DNA of 64,000 nt from NCBI RefSeq assembly GCF_017948675.1, contig NZ_JAGFBU010000001.1, positions 1,178,001-1,242,000 of the forward strand. Direction: 5' to 3'. Position numbers and translations under genes: made by a program. Under the pieces are notes generated by a model. The model was not told the DNA's origin and did not search any database. It worked only from the letters and a program-made list of their open reading frames with translations. This document shows positions 17,387-24,678 of this stretch, one piece after another; position 1 is the stretch's first letter, and each line of letters opens with the position of its first letter. This DNA is from Flavobacterium flabelliforme (GTDB lineage Bacteria > Bacteroidota > Bacteroidia > Flavobacteriales > Flavobacteriaceae).

Positions 17387-17420
17387 TTGTTAAACCATAA
17401 AAGTATAAAAAGTATCTTTG
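17387..17420 (+). promoter_or_regulatory. Promoter of the DUF4254 gene
   Basis: TTG at 17387-17389 and TATCTTTG at 17413-17420 are 23 bp apart, matching the flavobacterial consensus. The ATG at 17441 follows 20 bp later, which rules out the longer in-frame start at 17342. Confidence 0.65.
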
Positions 17421-17440
17421 TAATTATTAAATATAAAAAT

Positions 17441-18046
17441 ATGTTTTCAAAATTAGCTTATTCCGTATTCGAACAAAGTATTAAGGATTATCATCAATTT
17501 GATAATGTAGATCAACCCATCAACAATCCGTTTCCAAAAGATAAATTTGAACATTTGTTGTATCATAAAAACTGGATTGATACCGTACAATGGCATTTTG
17601 AAGATATTATTAGAGATCCAAACATTGATCCTGTTGCAGCTTTGACTCTAAAAAGAAGAATTGATGCTTCTAATCAAGAACGTACCGATATGGTAGAATA
17701 TATTGATAGTTATTTTTTGCAAAAATACAGCACGGTAGTCATCAAAGACAATGCAAAAATTAACTCTGAAAGTCCGGCTTGGGCTTTTGATAGATTGTCT
17801 ATTTTAGCGCTTAAAATTTATCATATGAATGAAGAGGCGACTCGCGCAGAAGCTTCTCAAGACCACAGAGACAAATGTCAAGTAAAACTGAATATTTTGT
17901 TAGAGCAAAGAACTGATTTATCAACAGCTATCGATGATTTATTGACTGATATCGAAAAAGGTGATAAATTCATGAAAGTGTACAAGCAAATGAAAATGTA
18001 CAATGACGACGACTTAAATCCCGTTTTGTACCAAAATAAGAAGTAA
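17441..18046 (+). CDS. DUF4254 domain-containing protein
   Basis: The 201-residue soluble protein starts 'MFSKLAYSVFEQSIKDYH' and contains 'YHKNWIDTVQWHFEDIIRDP', 'KRRIDASNQERTDMVEYID' and 'SPAWAFDRLSILALKIYHM'. These are the conserved blocks of DUF4254 as I remember it. It is a helical Bacteroidota family of unknown function, commonly just upstream of a GT9 heptosyltransferase-like gene, as here. I start at ATG 17441 because the promoter lies inside the longer open frame. Confidence 0.85.
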   Translation: MFSKLAYSVFEQSIKDYHQFDNVDQPINNPFPKDKFEHLLYHKNWIDTVQWHFEDIIRDPNIDPVAALTLKRRIDASNQERTDMVEYIDSYFLQKYSTVVIKDNAKINSESPAWAFDRLSILALKIYHMNEEATRAEASQDHRDKCQVKLNILLEQRTDLSTAIDDLLTDIEKGDKFMKVYKQMKMYNDDDLNPVLYQNKK

Positions 18047-18049
18047 TTT

Positions 18050-18204
18050 CAGGAGCTTTTTCCAGCTTTCCATTACAATTCCTCACAAAAAAAGTACCGT
18101 TTCTATGGTCCTAAAAAGAGCTTCCGCTAGTCGCTTTTTTAGAACCAGAAACGTTACTTTTTTTGTTCCGGGATTTTCATTTCAATCTGGGCTAAGATCC
18201 TAAG
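18050..18204. repeat. 155-bp dispersed palindromic element, copy 1
   Basis: The element fills the space between the DUF4254 and GT9 genes. Arms 18087-18104 and 18147-18164 pair with one mismatch and are continued inward by a second stem (around 18107-18118 and 18134-18146). The apical part reads AGCTTC..(C)..AGTCGCT. The ends carry GGAGCT at the left and GGGCTAAGATCC at the right. A second copy of about the same length lies at 48736-48890. No open frame is present. Confidence 0.7.
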
Positions 18205-18219
18205 AATAAATATTTATAC

Positions 18220-19260
18220 TTGTCAAAAAACACCAAACATATCGCTGTCATGAGACTTTCCGCAATGGGAGATGTGGCTATGACGGTTCCTGTTTTACGC
18301 GCTTTTGTAAAACAATATCCATCGGTTCAAGTCACCGTAATTTCGCGACCTTTCTTTAAGCCTTTTTTTGAAGGAATTCCTAATGTTTCCTTTTTTGCTT
18401 TCGACGAAAAAGAAAGGCACAAAGGTTTTTTGGGATTACTTCGATTATTTCAAGATGTAAGAGCGCTTCACGTTGACGCTTTTGCTGATTTGCACAATGT
18501 ATTGCGTTCTCAAATTATCCGAAATCTTTTTCTAGTAACAGGAAAAAAAGTAGCTGCGGTAGATAAAGGTCGTGCTGGTAAAAAAGAATTAACGCGCGCC
18601 GACAACAAAGTATTCCAGCAATTACCAACGATGTTCGAAAGGCATGCTGAGGTTTTTAAAACACTTGGTTATCCAATAGATTTATCTCTTGAGCTAGAAT
18701 TTCCCCAAAAAACGGTCTTAAGTGCAGAAATTACAGACTTAATTGGCGAAAATTATCAAAAATTAATCGGAATAGCTCCTTTTGCACAATACGATTCTAA
18801 AGTGTATCCTTTGGATTTAATGAAAGAAGTCCTCGCAAAATTGTCCGAAAATAAAGAGCATACTATTTTGCTTTTTGGTGGTGGAAAAAAAGAAATCGAA
18901 ATTTTAGATTCACTTGCCACTCCTTTTAAAAATGTAATAAATGTAGCGGGAAAAATTAAATTTCAACAGGAATTAAAACTGATCAGTAATCTAGATGTAA
19001 TGCTTTCTATGGATTCTGGTAATGCTCATATTGCAGCAATGCTTGGTGTAAAAGTAGTAACACTTTGGGGTGCAACTCATCCTTTTGCTGGTTTTTCCCC
19101 TTTTAATCAACCCATAGAAAATGCTTTGGTTTCAGATAGAGAAAAGTATCCTATGTTACCAACATCAGTTTATGGCAATAAAAAAGTAGAAGGATATGAT
19201 GAGGTAATGCGAACTATTTTACCAGAGAGTGTAGTTTTTCGTATTCAGTCGTTACTGTAG
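18220..19260 (+). CDS. Glycosyltransferase family 9 (heptosyltransferase-like)
   Basis: GT9 enzymes add heptose or related sugars to the LPS core on the cytoplasmic side. The 346 residues start 'KHIAVMRLSAMGDVAMTVPVLRAF' split over the first helix. They contain 'DLHNVLRS', 'IGIAPFAQYDSKVYP' and the nucleotide-sugar-binding 'DSGNAHIAAMLGVKVVTLWGATHP'. The start is TTG at 18220, 10 codons before an internal ATG. I keep TTG because family members usually have a few residues before the KxIAVMRLS strand. The gene lies just after the palindromic element. Confidence 0.9.
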   Translation: MSKNTKHIAVMRLSAMGDVAMTVPVLRAFVKQYPSVQVTVISRPFFKPFFEGIPNVSFFAFDEKERHKGFLGLLRLFQDVRALHVDAFADLHNVLRSQIIRNLFLVTGKKVAAVDKGRAGKKELTRADNKVFQQLPTMFERHAEVFKTLGYPIDLSLELEFPQKTVLSAEITDLIGENYQKLIGIAPFAQYDSKVYPLDLMKEVLAKLSENKEHTILLFGGGKKEIEILDSLATPFKNVINVAGKIKFQQELKLISNLDVMLSMDSGNAHIAAMLGVKVVTLWGATHPFAGFSPFNQPIENALVSDREKYPMLPTSVYGNKKVEGYDEVMRTILPESVVFRIQSLL

Positions 19261-19294
19261 TTTTTAAATTATTATGAAGGCAATTTTATTTGGC

Positions 19295-19603
19295 TTACAG
19301 CCAAATCCCATTTTCTCTACATCTAACCTGCAAATATCGTTTTAAATTAGAAATAGATACTTCAAAATCAGGAGATTCTAAACCAAAGCGTATCGATTCT
19401 TTTTGTTGTTTTTCGGTTTCTTCACACGCTTTTACAATTTCTTTGAGCATGTCCAGCATGATTAATTGCTTGTTTTCGTTTTGATGAAATTTTAAATCGA
19501 CTAATTCGTCTTGCAACTTTTCACAGTAGTCCAAAAGTTGTTCGACTTCTGTTTCTTCCAGAAGATTAGGTTTGTTTTTAAAAATTTCCCGTGGTTTTTT
19601 CAT
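19295..19603 (-). CDS. Small conserved helical protein of unknown function
   Basis: The 102-residue product (from ATG 19603) is charged and helical: 'KKPREIFKNKPNLLEETEVEQLLDYCEKLQDELVDLK', then a Glu/Lys-rich stretch and a basic C-terminus 'ISNLKRYLQVRCRENGIWL'. I do not recognise a named family. A longer frame starts at 19627, but that ATG lies within a terminator hairpin (19618-19659), so 19603 is preferred. A 7-bp hairpin around the stop codon (19288-19306) lacks a T-run. The gene is in the same direction as, and downstream of, the PaaE-like reductase gene. Confidence 0.65.
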   Translation of the reverse strand: MKKPREIFKNKPNLLEETEVEQLLDYCEKLQDELVDLKFHQNENKQLIMLDMLKEIVKACEETEKQQKESIRFGLESPDFEVSISNLKRYLQVRCRENGIWL

Positions 19604-19617
19604 TTGGTTTGAAATAA

Positions 19618-19659
19618 AAAATTCCAAATTCCTATTTTTAAGTAGGAGTTTGGAATTTT
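19618..19659 (-). terminator. Terminator after the PaaE-like reductase gene
   Basis: Arms 19618-19634 and 19643-19659 pair over 17 bp with one G-U, around an 8-nt loop. On the - strand the stem ends in a run of T. It separates the reductase gene from the small gene downstream. Confidence 0.75.
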
Positions 19660-19680
19660 AAATTAGTAGTTATTTATTGA

Positions 19681-20733
19681 TTAAACATCATCATAATCAA
19701 TATAAATGCTTTCTGATGTGGGATGCGCTTGACAGGTAAGGATCAATCCGCTAGCAATTTCTTTATCAGTAAGAATGGAGTTTTTACTCATTTCGGCAGT
19801 TCCAGAGGTAACACGAGCCAGACAGCTGCTACAAATTCCGCCTTGGCAAGAATAAGGTGCGTCGATTCCTTGTTTTAATGCCGCATCCAAAACGGTTTGT
19901 TTCTGAGACATTTCAAAAGTCGTTTCCTCATCATCAACCATAATGGTGATTTTGGAGTGTCCGCTTAAGGATTTTTCTATAGTGTTTTCTACGATAGAAG
20001 CTGCGAATAATTCAAATTTTATAGCAGTATCCTTCACGTTGTGTTCTTTTAAAACATCAGAAACTAGGTTGATCATTGGCTCAGGACCACACAAGTAGAA
20101 CTTATCAAATTCGAGTTCCTTGTGCTTGTTTTTCAAAACAAAGTTTACTGCTGCTTTCTCAATTCTACCAAATAATGCATTGTCTGTTTTGGCTTGACTG
20201 AATACATAATGTACAAAAAGACGACCTACATATTGCAATTGCAAATCGTGTAATTCTTGATGAAAAATCGTTTCCTCGGGAGATTTGTTGCCATAAACCA
20301 GTACAAAAGAGCTTTTAGATTCGTTTTTCAATACTGATTTCAATATCGACATTACGGGTGTTATTCCGCTTCCTGCAACAAAAGCAACATAATTTTTTTG
20401 TCTGTCTGCTTGTGGTTCAAAAGTAAATTTTCCTTCAGGAGCTCCTACTTCAATGGCGTCACCGGCTTTTAGTTTTGTATTGGCAAATTGAGAAAATGCA
20501 CCATCTTTTACCGCTTTGACTGCAATGCGAAGTTCACCACTTTCGGGTGATGAACAAATAGAATAGGCACGGCGAATTTCTTGACCATCTAGCGTTAGTT
20601 TCAAATTTAGGTATTGACCTGCAATGAATTTATAATTTGCTTTTAGCTCTTCCGGTACGTTAAAAAGTATAGAAACGGCATCTTTAGTTTCGCGTTTTAC
20701 TTCTTTTATAATTAGTTTTAAAAAGGATGACAT
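19681..20733 (-). CDS. PaaE-like ferredoxin-NADP reductase with C-terminal 2Fe-2S domain
   Basis: An oxidoreductase passing electrons from NAD(P)H through FAD to a plant-type 2Fe-2S cluster. The 350 residues show the FAD motif 'RRAYSICSSP' (about 55-64), the NAD(P) motif 'FVAGSGITPVMSIL' and 'YLCGPEPMI'. The C-terminal ferredoxin domain has CQGGICSSC (CX4CX2C) plus a fourth Cys in 'LILTCQAHP'. This is the PaaE architecture. No paaABCD genes are nearby, so a role in phenylacetate breakdown is not supported; it may serve another oxygenase or desaturase. It has its own -7 box at 20750-20757. Confidence 0.85.
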   Translation of the reverse strand: MSSFLKLIIKEVKRETKDAVSILFNVPEELKANYKFIAGQYLNLKLTLDGQEIRRAYSICSSPESGELRIAVKAVKDGAFSQFANTKLKAGDAIEVGAPEGKFTFEPQADRQKNYVAFVAGSGITPVMSILKSVLKNESKSSFVLVYGNKSPEETIFHQELHDLQLQYVGRLFVHYVFSQAKTDNALFGRIEKAAVNFVLKNKHKELEFDKFYLCGPEPMINLVSDVLKEHNVKDTAIKFELFAASIVENTIEKSLSGHSKITIMVDDEETTFEMSQKQTVLDAALKQGIDAPYSCQGGICSSCLARVTSGTAEMSKNSILTDKEIASGLILTCQAHPTSESIYIDYDDV

Positions 20734-20749
20734 GGGATTTTTTTTTTGA

Positions 20750-20757
20750 CAAAGATA
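20750..20757 (-). promoter_or_regulatory. -7 promoter element of the PaaE-like gene
   Basis: On the - strand the bases read TATCTTTG, 16 bp before the ATG. A TTG lies 24 bp further upstream (20782-20784), one base beyond the usual spacing. Confidence 0.5.
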
Positions 20758-20829
20758 ATAAACAGATTAGGTTTCTTAAATCAAAGTGTTTGAAAATTTA
20801 TAATAGAGGAAAACTAGTGGATATTTTTT

Positions 20830-20847
20830 GACACGAATGACACGAAT
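20830..20847. repeat. Tandem GACACGAAT repeat
   Basis: Two adjacent exact copies of GACACGAAT lie in the 315-bp gap between the reductase and the PadR gene. The rest of that gap holds the PadR promoter and operator and nothing else I can name. Confidence 0.6.
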
Positions 20848-20984
20848 CATATTTTTTTTAAAAATTTAATGTCCCCAATTTTAGCTTTCTAAAAAGTATT
20901 AAAATGAGAAATAGTTTTCATAAGTGTTAATTAGGCTATTTTTTGTTTTAATTTTTAGTTAAATGATCCGTTTACTTTAAAAAT

Positions 20985-21028
20985 TACATACCTAATAGTA
21001 TTATGTATAAGATTCTTATGTATATTTG
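20985..21028 (+). promoter_or_regulatory. Promoter and candidate operator of the PadR gene
   Basis: TATATTTG (21021-21028) is the -7 box, 20 bp before the ATG. Overlapping it are an inverted repeat, TACATA (20985-20990) and TATGTA (21002-21007), and a direct repeat of TTATGTATA (21001-21009 and 21016-21024). PadR regulators bind ATGT/ACAT-type palindromes in their own promoters, so autoregulation is a reasonable inference. Confidence 0.55.
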
Positions 21029-21048
21029 TTTTTAGAAATTATAAAAAA

Positions 21049-21390
21049 ATGAAAAACTCACAATTATATAAGGGAAGTTTAAATACGATCATCATGAAGT
21101 TGCTGGAGGAAAACGGCAAGATGTATGGTTATGAAATTACTCAAAAAGTAAAAGCAATTACATCCGGTGAACTTAATATTACCGAAGGCGCTTTATATCC
21201 AGCTTTACATAAATTGGAAGCAGAAGGAATTCTAGATGTAGAGATGGAAAAAGTAGACAATAGAATGCGCAAATATTATAAACTTACTGAAAAAGGAACT
21301 ACCGAAACCGTAAACCGACTTTCAGAACTGGAAGATTTTATTAGAAACATGCAGAGTTTAGTAAACCCAAGTCCAAAATTAGAATTTTAA
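21049..21390 (+). CDS. PadR family transcriptional regulator
   Basis: A 113-residue winged-helix repressor of the short PadR subgroup. Visible are 'IIMKLLEENGKMYGYEITQKV', 'ITEGALYPALHKLEAEGIL' and 'RMRKYYKLTEKG', the standard recognition and wing segments. A short C-terminal dimer helix follows. It leads a gene series that continues for 6 kb in one direction: membrane proteins and an ABC transporter. Short PadR proteins often control neighbouring ABC exporters and membrane proteins with HAAS-type helical domains. The ligand is unknown. Confidence 0.93.
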   Translation: MKNSQLYKGSLNTIIMKLLEENGKMYGYEITQKVKAITSGELNITEGALYPALHKLEAEGILDVEMEKVDNRMRKYYKLTEKGTTETVNRLSELEDFIRNMQSLVNPSPKLEF

Positions 21391-21400
21391 TCTTAAGGAG

Positions 21401-22054
21401 ATGCAGTTAACCGCCGAACAAATAGAGTGTATAGACCAGACTTTAAATGAAAAAGGGATAAAATTTGACGATATAAAACTTGAAGTTTTAGATCATATTG
21501 CTAGTGAAATTGAAAATGAAATGGAAGTTACTAACAATGAATTTCCTGTAGTTTACAATCAGGTTCTTAATAAATGGGGTGAGGATTTCAAATTGACAAG
21601 AGATTTTTTTTCATTGCAATCAACATATCCTAAACTAGTTCATAGTAAATTAAAAAATCAGTTTAAAAGGGAAGTTATTATATCAGTAGTATTGTCTATA
21701 ATATTAATTATTATTTTTCAATTGGTCGATAACACAAAGGAAAAATTAGAATTTATTCGTCTAATGAAAGATTTCTTGTTTTACGCCTTTTGCACAACGG
21801 GAGCTTTAGCACTTTTGACCAAATTTTGGAATTTGAAGTCTAAAGCCACTACTACATACAAGCATTTGTTTGATAGTCGTTTTACCGTTCTTATTATTTG
21901 CTTATCATTTATTATCAATCCAAATATTCCTCATGATTTAAGGAATCAAAACTTATTTGTAGCAACAATAGGTTGTTTTTTTGTGTTTTTGTTTTCGATA
22001 TTATATTTGGGAGTGAAGCATTTACAATTTCAAAGAAAATTACCAATTCAATAA
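21401..22054 (+). CDS. HAAS-like helical domain plus four-helix membrane protein, paralogue 1 (alpha type)
   Basis: The 217-residue protein has an N-terminal helical domain of about 65 residues with 'IKLEVLDHIASEIENEME'. Four membrane helices follow (about 88-106, 123-140, 160-175, 183-203), with 'NLKSKATTTY' between helices 2 and 3 and a basic end 'KHLQFQRKLPIQ'. It starts 10 bp after padR. Four further paralogues follow. The N-terminus resembles DUF1700/HAAS domains that sit next to PadR regulators in Firmicutes; this is an analogy I draw, not a database hit. Function unknown. Confidence 0.75.
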   Translation: MQLTAEQIECIDQTLNEKGIKFDDIKLEVLDHIASEIENEMEVTNNEFPVVYNQVLNKWGEDFKLTRDFFSLQSTYPKLVHSKLKNQFKREVIISVVLSIILIIIFQLVDNTKEKLEFIRLMKDFLFYAFCTTGALALLTKFWNLKSKATTTYKHLFDSRFTVLIICLSFIINPNIPHDLRNQNLFVATIGCFFVFLFSILYLGVKHLQFQRKLPIQ

Positions 22055-22057
22055 ATT

Positions 22058-22732
22058 ATGCAATTAACAAACGAACAAATAAAATACGTCTCAGATTACA
22101 TTGAATCCAAAGATATCAAATGGTATGAGTTACAAGTAGAATTAACGGATCACATGGTTTCTAGCATGGAGGAAATTTGGGAGAAAGATCCTGAACTCAC
22201 TTTTCATCAAGTAAAACAATATGCTGAGAATAAGTTTACTGGAGATTCTAGTTTTAAATCTATTGAAAAGGAACAAACAAAGGTTCTTAGAAAAGAATAT
22301 AACAGAGAGCAATGGAAAATGATTGCAGCGTATTTAAAATTCCCTAAAATCATAAGTAGTATTTTATTGCTTGCTTTGACATTTAAAATTTCTTTGTATT
22401 TTGAAGAGCCAAGAAAGTTTGTAGCAGTATTATTTCTTTTTTTACTTTTTGCAGCTATACCCATGTTATATACTTATTTGAAGAGTAGAAAAATAGATGG
22501 TAATCGCTTTTTGGAAATTGAGATGATTAATCCAATTCCAATAATTTTTGGTGGTTTTATTAATTTAGGACTTAATTTAGCGAATGTTTTTAAAGAAGAA
22601 ATTGATGAATATCCTTTAGTACTTTTTCTCTTTTGTTGTTTGTGGGCATTAACTGTTTTATGTGTAATAACTGGAATCCAATTGCAAAATAAAACAATCA
22701 AAAGGATTAAAAAACAATATCAATTAAGCTAG
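22058..22732 (+). CDS. HAAS-like membrane protein, paralogue 2 (beta type)
   Basis: The 224-residue protein starts 3 bp after paralogue 1. Its helical N-terminus has 'YELQVELTDHMVSSMEEIWEKDPELTF', the same LxDH core as paralogue 1. It continues with the linker 'EKEQTKVLRKEYNREQWKMIAAYLKFPKI' split before the first membrane helix. That linker is shared with paralogue 5 (EKRQVALGKKYDGLVW...FGIPKI) but not with paralogues 1, 3 and 4, which defines a beta type. Four membrane helices follow. The coding sequence ends just before the repeat-bounded GIY-YIG insertion. Confidence 0.72.
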   Translation: MQLTNEQIKYVSDYIESKDIKWYELQVELTDHMVSSMEEIWEKDPELTFHQVKQYAENKFTGDSSFKSIEKEQTKVLRKEYNREQWKMIAAYLKFPKIISSILLLALTFKISLYFEEPRKFVAVLFLFLLFAAIPMLYTYLKSRKIDGNRFLEIEMINPIPIIFGGFINLGLNLANVFKEEIDEYPLVLFLFCCLWALTVLCVITGIQLQNKTIKRIKKQYQLS

Positions 22733-22749
22733 AATTATCAATTCATTAC

Positions 22750-22775
22750 TTTGTCATGCTGAGGAACGAAGCATC
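22750..22775 (+). repeat. 26-bp repeat of the GIY-YIG element, copy 1
   Basis: The repeat begins TTTGTCATGCTGAGG and ends CGAAGCATC. An identical copy stands at 22842-22867 in the same direction, and an inverted identical copy at 23224-23249 closes the GIY-YIG gene. Confidence 0.85.
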
Positions 22776-22841
22776 ATCACAATTATGAAATCATGTTTAA
22801 AACAAAAAACATGATAGGGTTTTATTACTCATACCATATTC

Positions 22842-22867
22842 TTTGTCATGCTGAGGAACGAAGCATC
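22842..22867 (+). repeat. 26-bp repeat of the GIY-YIG element, copy 2
   Basis: Identical to copy 1 at 22750-22775 and in the same direction. It ends 36 bp before the GIY-YIG start codon. Confidence 0.85.
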
Positions 22868-22903
22868 TCCACTAATTTTGAAATCATCTTTAAAGCAAAA
22901 AAC

Positions 22904-23215
22904 ATGATAGAATTTCAGGAAGGGTACCATACTTATTATGTTTATATTCTGACCAATAAAGCGAAAACAGTTTTGTACACTGGAGTTACTAATAATTTAA
23001 AAATTAGACTACAACAGCACAACGATGCCTTAAATCCGAATTCATTTACTGCTAAATATAACGTTCATCATTTATTGTATTTCGAAAAATTTACATGGAT
23101 ACAAATAGCAATTGCTAAAGAAAACGAAATTAAAGGATGGAAAAAAGACAAGAAAATCACACTAATAAAAACAATTGATCCTGACTTGAATTTTCTTAAT
23201 TACTTGTTTGAATAG
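22904..23215 (+). CDS. Small GIY-YIG nuclease
   Basis: A 103-residue single-domain GIY-YIG endonuclease of the short UPF0213-like kind. The motif is 'YYVYILTNKAKTVLYTGVTNNLKIRLQQH', given here in parts: YVYILT (first Y strand), YTGVT (the GIY/YIG second strand as TGV), and R in 'LKIRLQQH'. The catalytic Glu lies in 'AIAKENEIKGW'. I start at ATG 22904; the frame is open back to 22793, but that part only translates the repeat. The gene sits inside an otherwise tight series of membrane-protein genes, enclosed by one inverted and two direct copies of a 26-bp repeat. The role is unknown; a link to spread of the repeat is suspected. Confidence 0.85.
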   Translation: MIEFQEGYHTYYVYILTNKAKTVLYTGVTNNLKIRLQQHNDALNPNSFTAKYNVHHLLYFEKFTWIQIAIAKENEIKGWKKDKKITLIKTIDPDLNFLNYLFE

Positions 23216-23223
23216 TAGGAAGA

Positions 23224-23249
23224 GATGCTTCGTTCCTCAGCATGACAAA
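23224..23249 (-). repeat. 26-bp repeat of the GIY-YIG element, inverted copy 3
   Basis: This is the exact reverse complement of copies 1 and 2. It begins 9 bp after the GIY-YIG stop codon, so the gene lies between terminal inverted repeats. Confidence 0.85.
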
Positions 23250-23340
23250 TAACGTAGAAAATTGTATTTACTGAAATGTAAGTTCAAAAGAATATTTTAA
23301 AAAATTAAAAAACATCATCACTTAATTTAAATTTTCCACC

Positions 23341-24003
23341 GTGAAACTAACCAAAGACCAAATCCAATTAATAAATGAATCCTTAATTTCAAAGGATGTC
23401 ATTTATGAAGATGTAAAATTAGAATTGATTGATCATATTGCTTCAGAGATTGAATTAGAACAAGAATCTACTTTTGAAGAAGCCTTTGCAAAGAGTTTAA
23501 AAAAGTGGGAATCACTGTTGAAACAAACAAAAAGTTTTGGATGGGGAATTATTGGACCAAAAATAATTGTCGACAGATATGTTATTGCGGCATCAAAAAT
23601 TTATAAATCGAGTTTATTTTCAACTCTTTTTTTTAGCATTTTGATGACAACGATCACAATAATGTATCCACAAGAATACGTTTATACTATTTTGAAATCC
23701 TTTTTAACGTCAGTATATATTTTATCTTGTGCGGTCATACTAACCATTATGTTTTTTGTTTGGAAATTAAAATCTAAAACGGTTTATGGATTCTTTTTTC
23801 TAAAAAGTTCCTGTTTGCTACCGTATAATTTTTATATGATTTACACACTTTTAAATGGAAATTATCGTCACTATCAGAGAGGCAGTTTGTTTAGCAATTT
23901 TATGGAGTGGTCTATTACTAGTTTTTTCTTTTTTATAAGTGTCTATTTAATTGCGCTTGCAGCAGAGCATTTCAGAATAGTAAAAAAATACAAACTAATT
24001 TAA
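23341..24003 (+). CDS. HAAS-like membrane protein, paralogue 3 (alpha type)
   Basis: The 220-residue protein starts at GTG 23341 (MKLTKDQIQLINESL), aligned with the starts of its paralogues. 'VKLELIDHIASEIELEQ' is nearly identical to the core of paralogue 1. Four membrane helices follow, with 'FVWKLKSKTVYGF' between helices 2 and 3 and a basic tail 'HFRIVKKYKLI'. Paralogue 4 starts 3 bp later. The gap before it holds the repeat-bounded GIY-YIG element, so paralogues 1-2 and 3-5 were probably one operon. Confidence 0.72.
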   Translation: MKLTKDQIQLINESLISKDVIYEDVKLELIDHIASEIELEQESTFEEAFAKSLKKWESLLKQTKSFGWGIIGPKIIVDRYVIAASKIYKSSLFSTLFFSILMTTITIMYPQEYVYTILKSFLTSVYILSCAVILTIMFFVWKLKSKTVYGFFFLKSSCLLPYNFYMIYTLLNGNYRHYQRGSLFSNFMEWSITSFFFFISVYLIALAAEHFRIVKKYKLI

Positions 24004-24006
24004 AAC

Positions 24007-24678
24007 ATGAACTTAACCAACCAACAAATAACCCAAATAAATGAAATTTTAGTTTTGAATGGTCTTGATTACGAAGATTTAAAACTAGAAGTTACGGATC
24101 ATATTGCTTCAGAAATTGAAGTTTTGATGGAGGAAAATACACTTTCATTTGAGGATAATTTAAAGACTATTTTTGAGAAATGGAAGCCAGAATTACAGCC
24201 GTCGTTTTCTGGATTAGTTGGCTTTACCAATCCCAGAATAATGACAAATAAATGCCATAAATTATTAAGAAAACAACTTTTAAATTTTATTTCAATATCT
24301 TTTTTGATGGCAATAATATCAGTACTATTTTTTAGAAATTCAAACAATACTAGTTTATTAATAAATATTCAAGCAGTTTTAAAACCGTTTATTCTAATAG
24401 AGCTTTGCTTGGTACTTTCAGCTTTATTTTTTGTCTGGAAATCAAGACATCAAACGACTTACAGTTATTTAATGAAGAAAAAAAGTATAAATCTCATCAT
24501 TTTTCTTTTTTTGCTTGGCATTGGTGTATTTCCAGTACGGTTAAATCATGCTGATATTAAAATTGCTTTTATATCTATTTTTTTTGCAATTAGCTACACG
24601 GTGTATACGGGAATTTATCTGCAACTTGCCTATAAACATTTTCAATTCGAGAAAAAACTATCAATTTCTAATTCATGA
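24007..24678 (+). CDS. HAAS-like membrane protein, paralogue 4 (alpha type)
   Basis: The 223-residue protein has 'LKLEVTDHIASEIEVLMEE' in the N-terminal helical domain and four membrane helices. It has 'FVWKSRHQTTYSYL' at the helix 2-3 loop and ends 'HFQFEKKLSISNS', like paralogue 1. Its stop overlaps the start of paralogue 5 by four bases (ATGA), a sign of coupled translation. The order alpha, beta, alpha, alpha, beta suggests repeated duplication of an alpha/beta pair. Confidence 0.72.
   Translation: MNLTNQQITQINEILVLNGLDYEDLKLEVTDHIASEIEVLMEENTLSFEDNLKTIFEKWKPELQPSFSGLVGFTNPRIMTNKCHKLLRKQLLNFISISFLMAIISVLFFRNSNNTSLLINIQAVLKPFILIELCLVLSALFFVWKSRHQTTYSYLMKKKSINLIIFLFLLGIGVFPVRLNHADIKIAFISIFFAISYTVYTGIYLQLAYKHFQFEKKLSISNS

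Larger units (their letters stand above)
22750..22930 (+). repeat. Imperfect tandem duplication of the GIY-YIG leader
   Basis: Units 22750-22837 and 22842-22930 are about 88-89 bp and similar throughout. Both contain the 26-bp repeat, a TGAAATCAT..TTTAAA stretch, AAAAAACATGATAG and a final TACCAT. The second unit includes the true GIY-YIG start codon (22904). The first holds a dead copy of the first nine codons. This looks like a remnant of a repeated insertion or slippage. Confidence 0.7.

Noticed and set aside
17342..17440. Longer start for the DUF4254 gene
   Set aside because: A full consensus promoter (17387-17420) lies inside it and the added residues do not match the family start.
19288..19306. 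Hairpin ATTTGGC-TTACA-GCCAAAT as a terminator
   Set aside because: No T-run follows on either strand and it includes the stop codon of the small gene.
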